Shown: positions 17,215-25,113 of the stretch, one piece after another
Layout: each line of letters begins with the position of its first letter
Numbering within the stretch: position 1 is the stretch's first letter
Origin: Bacteroidales bacterium
GTDB taxonomy: Bacteria > Bacteroidota > Bacteroidia > Bacteroidales > F082
DNA length: 39,738 bases
Assembly (NCBI GenBank): GCA_024400195.1
Contig: JAKSNC010000016.1
Coordinates: 1-39,738 of the forward strand
Direction: 5' to 3'
The notes under the pieces: model-generated
Told to the model about the DNA's origin: nothing
Database searches by the model: none
The model's input: only the letters and a program-made list of their open reading frames with translations
Position numbers and translations under genes: made by a program

Positions 17215-18828
17215 ATGAAAAAAAACATCCTTATATTATTTCTCTTTTTTGCGAACTTTACTTATGCGCAAAATGATGCTGCTCTTTACAAAGACAGGGC
17301 GATGTCTTCCTTCCTTGCAAAGGATTATATATCAGCGAATCAATATTTTGCCAAATTGCACACTATTGAAGATATTTATATGGATTTTGAGGATTTGCTT
17401 ACATATTATGTGTCAGCAGAAAAGGTAAAGGATTCCATTTTGTGTAAAAAATTGCTCTTTGAAATAGTGCAACATAATTGTTTTGAACGTTATAATTTGA
17501 CCGATAGTATAATAATAGGTTTCTGTTTGAAAAGTAGATATTATTGGAATACTATAGATTCCATTATCGTTCAAAGAGAGCAGGAAAGGGGAAAATACAG
17601 ACCATATATTGACTCTCTTTCGGTAATGGCAAAAAATGATATTTCGATTAGACGTGAAGCATGGTCGGAAGAAAGAGATAAAAAGATGTCCATTATTGAT
17701 TCTGTCAATACGATGAAATTAAAATGTCTGATTCAAAAATATGGTTTTCCAACATGGAGACTTGTCGGAAGATCTGCCTCTGAACAAGCATGGCTTATTG
17801 CCCAGCATTCTGATAAACAGTTTATAGCCAAATTTATAAAGTCATATAGAGCGGCAGCAAAAGAGAATAATGCAGACAAACGGCATCTCGCTTTAATGGA
17901 AGATCGCGTCAGAATGAATGACAGACGCCCGCAAATATACGGGACACAACTTGCTGGTTTTTCAAAGGAAAGTATTGGATTCTATCCTATTGGGAATATC
18001 AAAGAGATTGATTATAGAAGACAGTCAGTCGGTTTAGAACCTATAAAAGACTATGCTAAATCTTTTGGATTAGATTCTATAGCGATTAGTCCATATTATT
18101 TTGATTACTTTTATTATTACAAAAACCTATGTGCAGCTTATAAAGCATATCTTCAAAATGATTTTACAAAAGTTGCTTCTATACTTCAAATAGGCTCAGG
18201 ACATTATCCATTCGCCAAGGATTTGAAATTGCTATGTGATGCTTATCTTTCGATGAATGATACTGTCAATGCGATTGCTTCAGCTCGTCAGATGGCTTTG
18301 TGCGGATTTGATATTAAAAGTGACAGCTTATTTTGTGGATTTATACATGATACATTAGTCAACGAATCAGAAATTTTACTTGAAGAATACATGATGCAGT
18401 TGGATCAAAACGGCAATGCTTATTTTGATTCAATATGCTCCTTTAATGATGCAAAAAAATTAATTGATACCCAAAACTATCCTCGTTATAGTATAGATGC
18501 TTGGAATAATGTTTTGCCATCCTTGATAAAAAAAGAGTCTTTAAATCTCGGCATTGATGATTATCAACATTTTTTTGATTGGCTATATGATCAAGTCATT
18601 GTTGGTAATTTCCATTTATTTGATTATGCGGAACTGTACGACAAAGTGTATTTCAGACTGTATGGCAGTCTTTTTTATGGTCAATTGGTTATGGACTCAG
18701 TTCCTATCTATCAATACGAAAAACTTGACGAAAGACGTGAATCTATAAATCTTCCAAACATGGAAATATGGTGCCAAATTCAGGACACGAAAATCTTAAA
18801 TGGATGTTTGCATGTTAAAAAATTATAA
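17215..18828 (+). CDS. Secreted DUF6624-domain protein
   Basis: The ATG at 17215 gives a signal peptide (MKKNILILFLFFANFTYAQ); the TTG just before it is unlikely to be used. Residues ~20-125 resemble TPR-like helices (AALYKDRAMSSFLAKDYISA). Residues ~135-285 match DUF6624 as I know it: GFPTWRLVG, AWLIAQHSD, LMEDRVRM, PQIYGTQ, then RRQSVGLEPIKDYAKSFG. A further helical region follows to residue 537. The biochemical role of DUF6624 is not established. The IS element ends nine bases before the start codon, so the gene has lost direct contact with its upstream operon. It is followed after five bases by the ATP-grasp remnant. Confidence 0.75.
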   Translation: MKKNILILFLFFANFTYAQNDAALYKDRAMSSFLAKDYISANQYFAKLHTIEDIYMDFEDLLTYYVSAEKVKDSILCKKLLFEIVQHNCFERYNLTDSIIIGFCLKSRYYWNTIDSIIVQREQERGKYRPYIDSLSVMAKNDISIRREAWSEERDKKMSIIDSVNTMKLKCLIQKYGFPTWRLVGRSASEQAWLIAQHSDKQFIAKFIKSYRAAAKENNADKRHLALMEDRVRMNDRRPQIYGTQLAGFSKESIGFYPIGNIKEIDYRRQSVGLEPIKDYAKSFGLDSIAISPYYFDYFYYYKNLCAAYKAYLQNDFTKVASILQIGSGHYPFAKDLKLLCDAYLSMNDTVNAIASARQMALCGFDIKSDSLFCGFIHDTLVNESEILLEEYMMQLDQNGNAYFDSICSFNDAKKLIDTQNYPRYSIDAWNNVLPSLIKKESLNLGIDDYQHFFDWLYDQVIVGNFHLFDYAELYDKVYFRLYGSLFYGQLVMDSVPIYQYEKLDERRESINLPNMEIWCQIQDTKILNGCLHVKKL

Positions 18829-18833
18829 AACCT

Positions 18834-19025
18834 ATGATTCTTGTTTTCTCAATATATAGCGATCCTTCAACAAATGATGTGTGTGATTGGCTTTCGCGTT
18901 TTGAATGTGATTTTTATAGAATTAACTGTATTCAAGATATTTGTCTGTTCCTTTCAAAACACACTGCGACAATTGGAAATTCTAATAATTTGGACACTTT
19001 GGTTGAAAGCATTTGGTATAGGCGT
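18834..19025 (+). pseudogene. Truncated N-terminus of an ATP-grasp peptide maturase (GwsG-like)
   Basis: The first 64 codons encode MILVFSIYSDPSTNDVCDWL, then FYRIN, then ESIWYRR. This is the pre-ATP-grasp domain layout of RiPP maturases such as the grasp-with-spasm enzyme GwsG and the microviridin ligases, where an MILIFS-type start, an FxRxN segment and a WYRR motif recur. Full enzymes are about 300-330 residues. Immediately after WYRR the sequence becomes the antisense of an IS3-type OrfA remnant and then the MITE, so the ATP-binding and catalytic regions are gone; the frame runs on to 19313 only by chance. It lies five bases after the DUF6624 gene. Confidence 0.6.
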
Positions 19026-19373
19026 CGACCTTCCAGACCGCCTTCCTCATACTATTTGACCCAACGCTTCAAGGTCGGTTCTGTGATGTTGTTTATCGCA
19101 CAGAACTCTTTGGTTGTCCGCCGGCTCGTCTTGAACCGACGGATCAGGAACTCTTTTTCAAGAGGATTAAGAAGCTGTTTTGATTTGTTCGATAGGGATT
19201 TGCATTATATTTTCGAGCAGATTTTTCTTGTTTTGCGACGAAGAATAGTGGACTATTCGAGGAGTGAAACGAGGAAAAGATGCCGGAAAGATATGCAAAT
19301 CGCATCGAAATGACATACAATATAATTATCATTGTAAGAAATCAAAACAGCTTCTAAGAAGCTGTTTTGCCAT
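19020..19373 (-). pseudogene. IS3-type OrfA (helix-turn-helix) remnant, interrupted by a MITE
   Basis: The minus-strand gene starts at ATG 19373 behind a good Shine-Dalgarno site (AAAGGAG, 19381-19387) and encodes MAKQLLNPLEKEFLIRRF once the MITE and its TAA duplication are removed. It continues with TSRRTTKEF and ITEPTLKRWVK, the helix-turn-helix of IS3 OrfA-type proteins, then a TAG stop (19052-19054), then YEEGGLEG. The rest is missing where it meets the ATP-grasp fragment. Both the stop and the insertion inactivate it. It lies 68 bases downstream of prfB on the same strand. Confidence 0.65.
19171..19354. mobile_element. 184-bp MITE with 16-bp perfect inverted ends
   Basis: GAAGCTGTTTTGATTT at 19171-19186 is mirrored exactly at 19339-19354, and TAA flanks both ends (19168-19170, 19355-19357). 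The element has no gene; a small palindrome GAATAGT-GG-ACTATTC lies inside at 19244-19259. Its ends match those of the IS5-family element at 16578-17206 at 14 of 16 positions and share its 3-bp duplication type, so a related IS5 transposase probably moved it. The right flank after TAA repeats GAAGCTGTTTTG (19358-19369), so a 15-bp direct repeat also brackets the insertion. Confidence 0.75.
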
Positions 19374-19440
19374 AAAATTTCTCCTTTCGGGTGGATTTGA
19401 ACAAAGGCAGGGCTACTTTTACGAGTACAACACAGTACTC

Positions 19441-20551
19441 TTATTTCTGTCCGAACTCCATCAGATAAGCCTTGATGAACTCGTCAATTTTACCGTCCAT
19501 AACGCCTTGCACGTTACTCGTCTGGTAATTGGTGCGATGGTCTTTCACTCTGCGGTCGTCCATGACGTAGCTGCGAATCTGCGATCCCCATTCGATTTTC
19601 TTTTTTCCGGCTTCAATCTTGTTTCGTTCTTCCATACGATGCTGAAGTTCTTTGTCGTATAACTGTGATTTGAGAAGTCGGAGTGCGTTCTCTTTGTTTT
19701 TCGGTTGGTCGCGTGTTTCAGTATTTTCAATGAGGATTTCCTCTTCAACGCCGGTATAAGGGTCTTTGTACTGGTAACGGAGGCGTACACCAGATTCGAC
19801 TTTGTTGACGTTTTGTCCGCCGGCTCCGCCAGACCTGAACGTATCCCAGCTCAGTTTCGACGGGTCAATGGTGATTTCGATTGTTTCATCAATGAGCGGA
19901 GTGACGAAGACGGAACTAAAAGACGTCATTCTTTTGCCTTGCGCGTTGAACGGAGAGACGCGGACGAGGCGGTGAACGCCGTTCTCACTCTTTAGATAAC
20001 CATAAGCATAGTCGCCGTCAATCTCCATTGTGACGCTTTTTATGCCGGCATCATCGCCATCAAGTATATTGCTGATTCTGACTTTATATCCGTGATCTTC
20101 GGCATAACGCATGTACATTCTCATCAGCATCTCGGCCCAATCCTGTGATTCGGTACCGCCAGCTCCGGAGTTGATTTTGAGGACACAGCTCATACTGTCG
20201 GCCTCTTCGTGAAGCATATTCCGGAACTCGAGTTCTTCAACGAGTTTGATAACGGAATCATATTGTTTGTCAACTTCTTCTTCTGTAGCTTCACCATCTT
20301 TTGCAAAGTCGAAGAGAACGCCGAGGTCGTCATTTGCCGACACGATGGCATCATAAGCCGTCACCCAGCTTTTCACATCACGTAGCTGACGCATCACGTT
20401 TTTGCCGTTTTTGGCATCATTCCAAAAGCCGTCAGCCTTCGTCTTTTCTTCTAATTCATTGATTTCTATTAGTTTGCCGTCAATGTCAAAGATACCTCCT
20501 CAAGGCATCAATCCTCTTACAAAGTTCCTTTTGATTGTCTAATGTAATCAT
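19441..20551 (-). CDS. prfB: Peptide chain release factor 2 with programmed +1 frameshift
   Basis: Translation starts at ATG 20551 and reads 21 codons to ALRRYL, followed by an in-frame TGA (20486-20488). The context AGGAGG, three bases, CTT TGA C is the classical RF2 frameshift site, in which the ribosome skips one T and reads CTT GAC. The CDS is therefore 20551-20489 joined to 20487-19441, giving 369 residues. The main frame has the SPF tripeptide that reads stop codons (about 199-201) and the GGQ peptidyl-hydrolysis motif (about 244-246). RF2 recognises UAA and UGA, and the TGA in its own gene gives negative feedback. It starts 28 bases after rsmA. Confidence 0.96.
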
Positions 20552-20579
20552 ATTTTTAAAAATAATAAATAATTGATAA

Positions 20580-21350
20580 TCAATTTATTGGTGTTAAAAG
20601 ATTCGTCAAAGCCACAAATTCGGAGACGGAAAGTTGTTCCGGGCGTTTGTTAAAAACGTCATTTCCTATGATTTCAGGTGTCAAAAGTGGCCTGATGGAG
20701 TTTCTCAACGTCTTTCTCCTTTGGTTGAACGCCATTTTCACGACTTGTTTAAAAAGAATTTCGTCGCAGCCTAATTCCTTGATATTGTTTCGTTTAAGTC
20801 TTATTACTGCCGATTTTACCTTTGGTGGCGGACAAAAAACCGTTTCATTTACGGTGAAAAGATATTCGAGGTCATACCAAGCTTGAAGCAGAACGCTCAA
20901 GATTCCGTATGTTTTGCTTCCGGGTTTAGCGCAAAGGCGTTCCGCAACTTCTTTCTGCAGCATTCCCACGACTTCTGTTATGCTGTCGCGATATTCGAGA
21001 ATATGGAAAAAAATCTGGCTACTTATGTTATACGGAAAATTTCCAATGACGCCGACGTTGTTTTTATCAAAATTTGAAAGATTTGTTTTCAGAAAATCGC
21101 TATGAACGAGTTGGTTGCCGAGAGTGGGGAAGTGTCGTTCAAGATATTCAATTGATTCATCATCAATCTCGACCACGAATAATTTTTCAGCTCTTTCGGG
21201 AATGAGGAACTGGGTCAGCACGCCCATTCCGGCACCGACTTCAACAACGGCGTTTAAATCTTGTGACAACGCGTTCACGATACGTTTTGCGATGTCAAGA
21301 TCTGTCAGAAAATGTTGTCCGAGAAATTTTTTTGGTCGTACTGTATCCAT
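20580..21350 (-). CDS. rsmA: 16S rRNA (adenine1518/1519-N6) dimethyltransferase
   Basis: The 256-residue protein opens with PKKFLGQHFL, the KsgA/RsmA signature. It has the SAM loop EVGAGMG at about 37-43 and the catalytic NFPY at 104-107 within IGNFPYNISSQ. The C-terminal helical domain (MAFNQRRKTLRNS) is present. It dimethylates two adjacent adenines in helix 45 of 16S rRNA during small-subunit assembly. It lies between the TPR gene and prfB on the minus strand, with a possible promoter of its own. Confidence 0.96.
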   Translation of the reverse strand: MDTVRPKKFLGQHFLTDLDIAKRIVNALSQDLNAVVEVGAGMGVLTQFLIPERAEKLFVVEIDDESIEYLERHFPTLGNQLVHSDFLKTNLSNFDKNNVGVIGNFPYNISSQIFFHILEYRDSITEVVGMLQKEVAERLCAKPGSKTYGILSVLLQAWYDLEYLFTVNETVFCPPPKVKSAVIRLKRNNIKELGCDEILFKQVVKMAFNQRRKTLRNSIRPLLTPEIIGNDVFNKRPEQLSVSEFVALTNLLTPIN

Positions 21351-21367
21351 ATTTCATTCAAGGTGTG

Positions 21368-21375
21368 CAAAGATA
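21368..21375 (-). promoter_or_regulatory. Candidate promoter for rsmA-prfB
   Basis: TATCTTTG on the minus strand matches the -7 consensus and lies 17 bases before the rsmA ATG, in the 33-base gap after the TPR gene. It would give a very short leader. Confidence 0.5.
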
Positions 21376-21383
21376 GTGAAAAG

Positions 21384-23195
21384 TTATTGATTTACTGATG
21401 ATTTCGTGATGATTCTGTAATTTCTTTTTGCTTCGGCGAGATAAACGCTTGCCGTATATTTGTCAATAATAGTGAGGTAGCATTGAGCAGCTTTTTCATT
21501 GTCATTCAAATGTTTGCGAAGAATGTTTGCATCTTGAACCAGGGCTTCGTCGGCGATGAAACTTTCTGGAAAATCATTAAAGATGACGTTGTAAATACTG
21601 TCGGCTTCTTGATAATCTTGTCTTGATTCAAAGATTTGTGCTTTTCGCAGCAGGGCGTAAGGTGTAATGCTTTCGTTTTGTCGCGAAACTATCAGAGAAT
21701 CAAGTGTTATGTCGGCTTCGTCAAGATGTTTTCTATAGATGTCGTAGTCGGCTTTGGCGAGCATTCTGAGAGCCGTCGTGTCGGTTGAAATATTGTCTTT
21801 TATAATGAGAGACAACGACATAGCATCGTTTGCTATCAGTTTTGATGTGGAGGCTTTTAAAATATCTAACGATGTTTGAGCCCATTCAAATTCGCCGATA
21901 AAGTAGCGAAGGCGTGCGTTTCTGAAACGTGCTTCGTGGGCGACAGGTGCGTCGTTCATCGATTTTTCAACTTGGCTGTACAGCAGCGTTGCTTCCCAGA
22001 CATCGTTGATAAACAGCATTATATCGGCTTTTTGCAGCTTGATTTCGGCTTTAACGCTTTCTCTTATGTTGAGAAGTAGAGCATTATCAAGTAATTTGAC
22101 GGCCTCATCGTGGCGGTTCATTTTGTAGGCCAGAATATCCGCTTCGATGACGATTATCGGTATTACTTGCTCCGAAAAACCTATTTCGGTTACAGTTTTT
22201 TCCACCTTGTTATAAAGCTCAATGTAGAAATCGTCTTCGCGTCGTTCTCTGTTTCCCTCATCATAGACGGCCTTAATCATTTTGACTTCGGCTTCGTTGT
22301 GGCGCCCGCCGTCGGGATATTTATCGGCGGCATATTTGTACGCCCTTATCGCGACATCGTAAATCATGTTGCTTGCCGCGATGTCGCCGAGGTAAATGAT
22401 GTTGCCCAATCTTTCGTTTCCGCGTCCGTCGAGTGCGATTTCGTATTCGAGAGCGAGGTCATAATCCTGTTGTTGGAGTGAATACCAAACGATTAGTTCG
22501 GAAAACATTTCATTATCAATATTTTTCTGTGCTTTTTTGAGCAGTTCGCGCCGAATTTTATCGTTAATGGTTCCATCGATGTCGTAATACATCAGTGTGC
22601 GGATGCTACTTTTGACGAATTCGTATTGATTAGGATTTGTTTCAAGGTAATCAAGGTATGCGGCGACGGATTTGTCGATGTCGAGCATTGAATGATAAGT
22701 TCTTGCTTTTTCGATGAGGAAGTCATAATTGATGTTGTCGTTAGCTGCACCTTTGTCGAAGACGGTTATGGCGTAGTCGAACAGACGTCGTGCATTGAAG
22801 GCGTTGCCGGCTTCTAAGAAGTCGTTTTTTGTCGGAAGGATGTTTTTTATTGCTTTTTCATATTGACGTTTAGCTTTATCGGAGTCGCCGGTCATCTGAT
22901 ATACATAGCCTAAGTCTATCTGTTGTTTGACCTGTTTTGGATATTTTTTAATGTAGTCTCGCAGTTTTTTTTCGGCTGTCTCGTAGTCGCGAAGCTGAAA
23001 AAGGCACGTTACGGCCATATTGAAGTAGTACGAGTTCCGTTTTTCCTGAAAAACTTTGTCGTACAATTCGTATGCCTGCTTGTATTCTTGTTTTGAATAC
23101 AATTCGTATGCTAAGCGTTCCGTATTGTCCTGCGCACTTGCCGTAATTGTGAGGAACAAGGTTGCGAGTGCGAAAAGAAACGGTCGAGGCTTCAT
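21384..23195 (-). CDS. Secreted TPR-repeat protein
   Basis: The 603-residue protein has a signal peptide (MKPRPFLFALATLFLTITASAQ). Repeated helical pairs with TPR spacing follow (ELYSKQEYKQAYELYDKVF; YETAEKKLRDYIKKYPKQV; GDSDKAKRQYEKAIKN) and recur near the C-terminus (RQDYQEADSIYNVIFNDFPES; NEKAAQCYLTIIDKYTAS). It probably sits in the periplasm as a protein-protein scaffold; its partner is unknown. The ATG overlaps the stop of the upstream lipoprotein gene (ATGA), so the two are translationally coupled and may act together at the envelope. Confidence 0.8.
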   Translation of the reverse strand: MKPRPFLFALATLFLTITASAQDNTERLAYELYSKQEYKQAYELYDKVFQEKRNSYYFNMAVTCLFQLRDYETAEKKLRDYIKKYPKQVKQQIDLGYVYQMTGDSDKAKRQYEKAIKNILPTKNDFLEAGNAFNARRLFDYAITVFDKGAANDNINYDFLIEKARTYHSMLDIDKSVAAYLDYLETNPNQYEFVKSSIRTLMYYDIDGTINDKIRRELLKKAQKNIDNEMFSELIVWYSLQQQDYDLALEYEIALDGRGNERLGNIIYLGDIAASNMIYDVAIRAYKYAADKYPDGGRHNEAEVKMIKAVYDEGNRERREDDFYIELYNKVEKTVTEIGFSEQVIPIIVIEADILAYKMNRHDEAVKLLDNALLLNIRESVKAEIKLQKADIMLFINDVWEATLLYSQVEKSMNDAPVAHEARFRNARLRYFIGEFEWAQTSLDILKASTSKLIANDAMSLSLIIKDNISTDTTALRMLAKADYDIYRKHLDEADITLDSLIVSRQNESITPYALLRKAQIFESRQDYQEADSIYNVIFNDFPESFIADEALVQDANILRKHLNDNEKAAQCYLTIIDKYTASVYLAEAKRNYRIITKSSVNQ

Positions 23196-23668
23196 TTCTT
23201 AAGAAGTTTTTTAACGATTTGTGATTGTCTTTGAAGCCTATCGTTGAAATAATCTATTTGATTTTCAAGTTGTTTGACGTGTTTCTCTTCTTCAGCAATA
23301 TATTCTGCGCCTTTTTCTTCTTCAATATCGTTGGAAAGAATGTCGCTTTTGAGGTTTTCGAGTTGATTTTTAGTAAATTCGGCTTCTCTTTTGAAATTAG
23401 GATATTCTGTTTCAAATTGTTGAAGATAAGCCTGAACGAGTTCCATCTGTTCGTGAATATCCCGTTCGCGTGCTATTGTAGTATCAAGTTGCGCGTACAT
23501 GTCGATGAGTGGAAGGAAAACATTCTGTCTCGTCTTGTCAATTTCCTTTTCGGCTTTTTCAAGTCGTGCCTGCATCTCATCGATAACGTCTGTGTTTGAA
23601 TGTTCTTTACATGCTGAAAGGCAGACGAAAACGGCGATTACGGATAATATTTTAGTCGATAATTTCAA
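23192..23668 (-). CDS. Small coiled-coil lipoprotein
   Basis: The preferred start is TTG at 23668, giving MKLSTKILSVIAVFVCLSAC, a lipoprotein signal with the lipobox LSAC. An ATG further upstream (23875) would place a long basic stretch antisense-like within serS and hide the signal. The mature 138 residues are mostly charged helix (EMQARLEKAEKEIDKTRQ; QIDYFNDRLQRQSQIVKKLL), probably a coiled coil. It overlaps the end of serS by 17 bases and the TPR start by four. Function unknown; the tight overlap suggests partnership with the TPR protein. Confidence 0.7.
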   Translation of the reverse strand: MKLSTKILSVIAVFVCLSACKEHSNTDVIDEMQARLEKAEKEIDKTRQNVFLPLIDMYAQLDTTIARERDIHEQMELVQAYLQQFETEYPNFKREAEFTKNQLENLKSDILSNDIEEEKGAEYIAEEEKHVKQLENQIDYFNDRLQRQSQIVKKLLKK

Positions 23669-24923
23669 AGCCTGTGTATTTTTGGAGTGCTTTCGGTATG
23701 ATGATTCCTTTGTCTGTTTGGTTGTTTTCGAGCAGAGCTGCGACGATTCTCGGGAGTGCGAGTGCGCTGCCGTTGAGTGTGTGCGCGAGTTTGATGTTTC
23801 CGTCTTTGTCTTTGAAACGCAGTTTGAGGCGGTTGGCCTGGAACGTCTCGAAGGTGGAGACGGAACTGACTTCAAGCCAAAGTTTTTGTGCTGCCGACCA
23901 CACTTCGAAGTCGTATGTTGTGGCTGATGTCCAGCTCATATCTCCGCCGCATAGGTGAAGAATATGGAATGGCAGTTCGAGTTTGCGCAGAAGGTTGGCG
24001 ACGTGTTCCTTCATGGCGGCGAGGCGTTCGAAGGAGTTGTCAGGGTTGGCTATCTCGACTATTTCGACTTTGTCGAACTGATGAAGTCGGTTTAGTCCTC
24101 TGACGTTTTTACCCCACGAGCCGGCTTCTCTGCGGAAGCAGTTTGAATAAGCCACGCGTTTGATTGGTAGTGCGTTTTCCGGCACAATCATGTCGCGGAA
24201 CATATTGGTGATAGGCACTTCGGCAGTCGGAATCATGTACATCTTGTCGAGAGGGACTGCGTACATCTGAGCCTCTTTATCTGGTAGTTGGCCTGTTGCG
24301 AAAGCCGATTCCTCGTTGACGAGGATAGGCGGCTGTATCTCAAAATATCCATCGTTGACGGCTTCGTCGAGGAAGAAGTTGATGAGGGCGCGCTGCAGTC
24401 TGGCACCTTTGCCTTTGTAGAACGGGAATCCTGCGCCGGTGACTTTGTTTCCGAGTTCAAAGTCGGCGAGTTGGTATTTTTTCAGAAGATCCCAGTGGGG
24501 AAGTGCGTCGGTGGGAAGTTCGGGCATAACGCCTTCAGTGCTGTCAACAACATTGTCGGCAGCCGTTTTTCCGCGCGGAACATCAAGTCGTGGTGTGTTC
24601 GGAATCTCGACTGTTTTTGCCAAAATCTGTTGTTTGAGTTCTTCAAGACGCTCGCTGAGAACTTTAGACTTTTCCTTCAATTCGGCATTATGAGCTTTAA
24701 GTTCGTTAGCTTCGGCAGTCTTACCTTGTTTATAAAGGTCTCCGATGCTTTTGGCGAGGTTGTTGGCTTCGGCAAGGATGCTGTCGTTTTCCATTTGTGC
24801 AGCCCGACGTTCGTCGTCAAGGGCTATAATCTCGTCTAAAAGCTCAAAACGAGTGAAATTTTTGATTTTAAGACGTTCGATTACTTCTTCCTTATGTTCG
24901 CGGATGTAAGAAATTACTAACAT
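23652..24923 (-). CDS. serS: Seryl-tRNA synthetase
   Basis: The 423-residue protein has the N-terminal antiparallel coiled-coil arm (residues ~25-110, EEVIERLKIKNF to LEELKQQIL) that grips tRNA-Ser. The class II core follows with motif 2 FRREAGSWGKNVRGLNRLHQF and motif 3 GSALALPRIVAALLEN. It charges tRNA-Ser (and the initial step of tRNA-Sec where used). It is the first gene of a minus-strand unit that continues into the lipoprotein and TPR genes. Confidence 0.97.
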   Translation of the reverse strand: MLVISYIREHKEEVIERLKIKNFTRFELLDEIIALDDERRAAQMENDSILAEANNLAKSIGDLYKQGKTAEANELKAHNAELKEKSKVLSERLEELKQQILAKTVEIPNTPRLDVPRGKTAADNVVDSTEGVMPELPTDALPHWDLLKKYQLADFELGNKVTGAGFPFYKGKGARLQRALINFFLDEAVNDGYFEIQPPILVNEESAFATGQLPDKEAQMYAVPLDKMYMIPTAEVPITNMFRDMIVPENALPIKRVAYSNCFRREAGSWGKNVRGLNRLHQFDKVEIVEIANPDNSFERLAAMKEHVANLLRKLELPFHILHLCGGDMSWTSATTYDFEVWSAAQKLWLEVSSVSTFETFQANRLKLRFKDKDGNIKLAHTLNGSALALPRIVAALLENNQTDKGIIIPKALQKYTGFEIID

Positions 24924-24968
24924 TTACGTATATTTTTTTATTTACCTGACCTTGAGTTTTTTATCCTG

Positions 24969-24976
24969 CAAAAATA
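24969..24976 (-). promoter_or_regulatory. Promoter -7 element for serS
   Basis: TATTTTTG on the minus strand fits TAnnTTTG and lies 45 bases upstream of the serS ATG. Confidence 0.6.
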
Positions 24977-25058
24977 AGAAAATTGAGCACAGACACGGCA
25001 TGAAGATTCATAATTTGGAAAAACTTTTTATTGTTATGAAATGTAGGAGTTTTTTTCT

Positions 25059-25066
25059 TAAATTTG
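25059..25066 (+). promoter_or_regulatory. Promoter -7 element for the PpiD-like gene
   Basis: TAAATTTG fits TAnnTTTG and lies 47 bases before the ATG at 25114. It is divergent from the serS promoter. Confidence 0.6.
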
Positions 25067-25113
25067 CACTCAATTTTTTATAGGTGAATTTATAAATTAA
25101 AAGCTAATAAATT

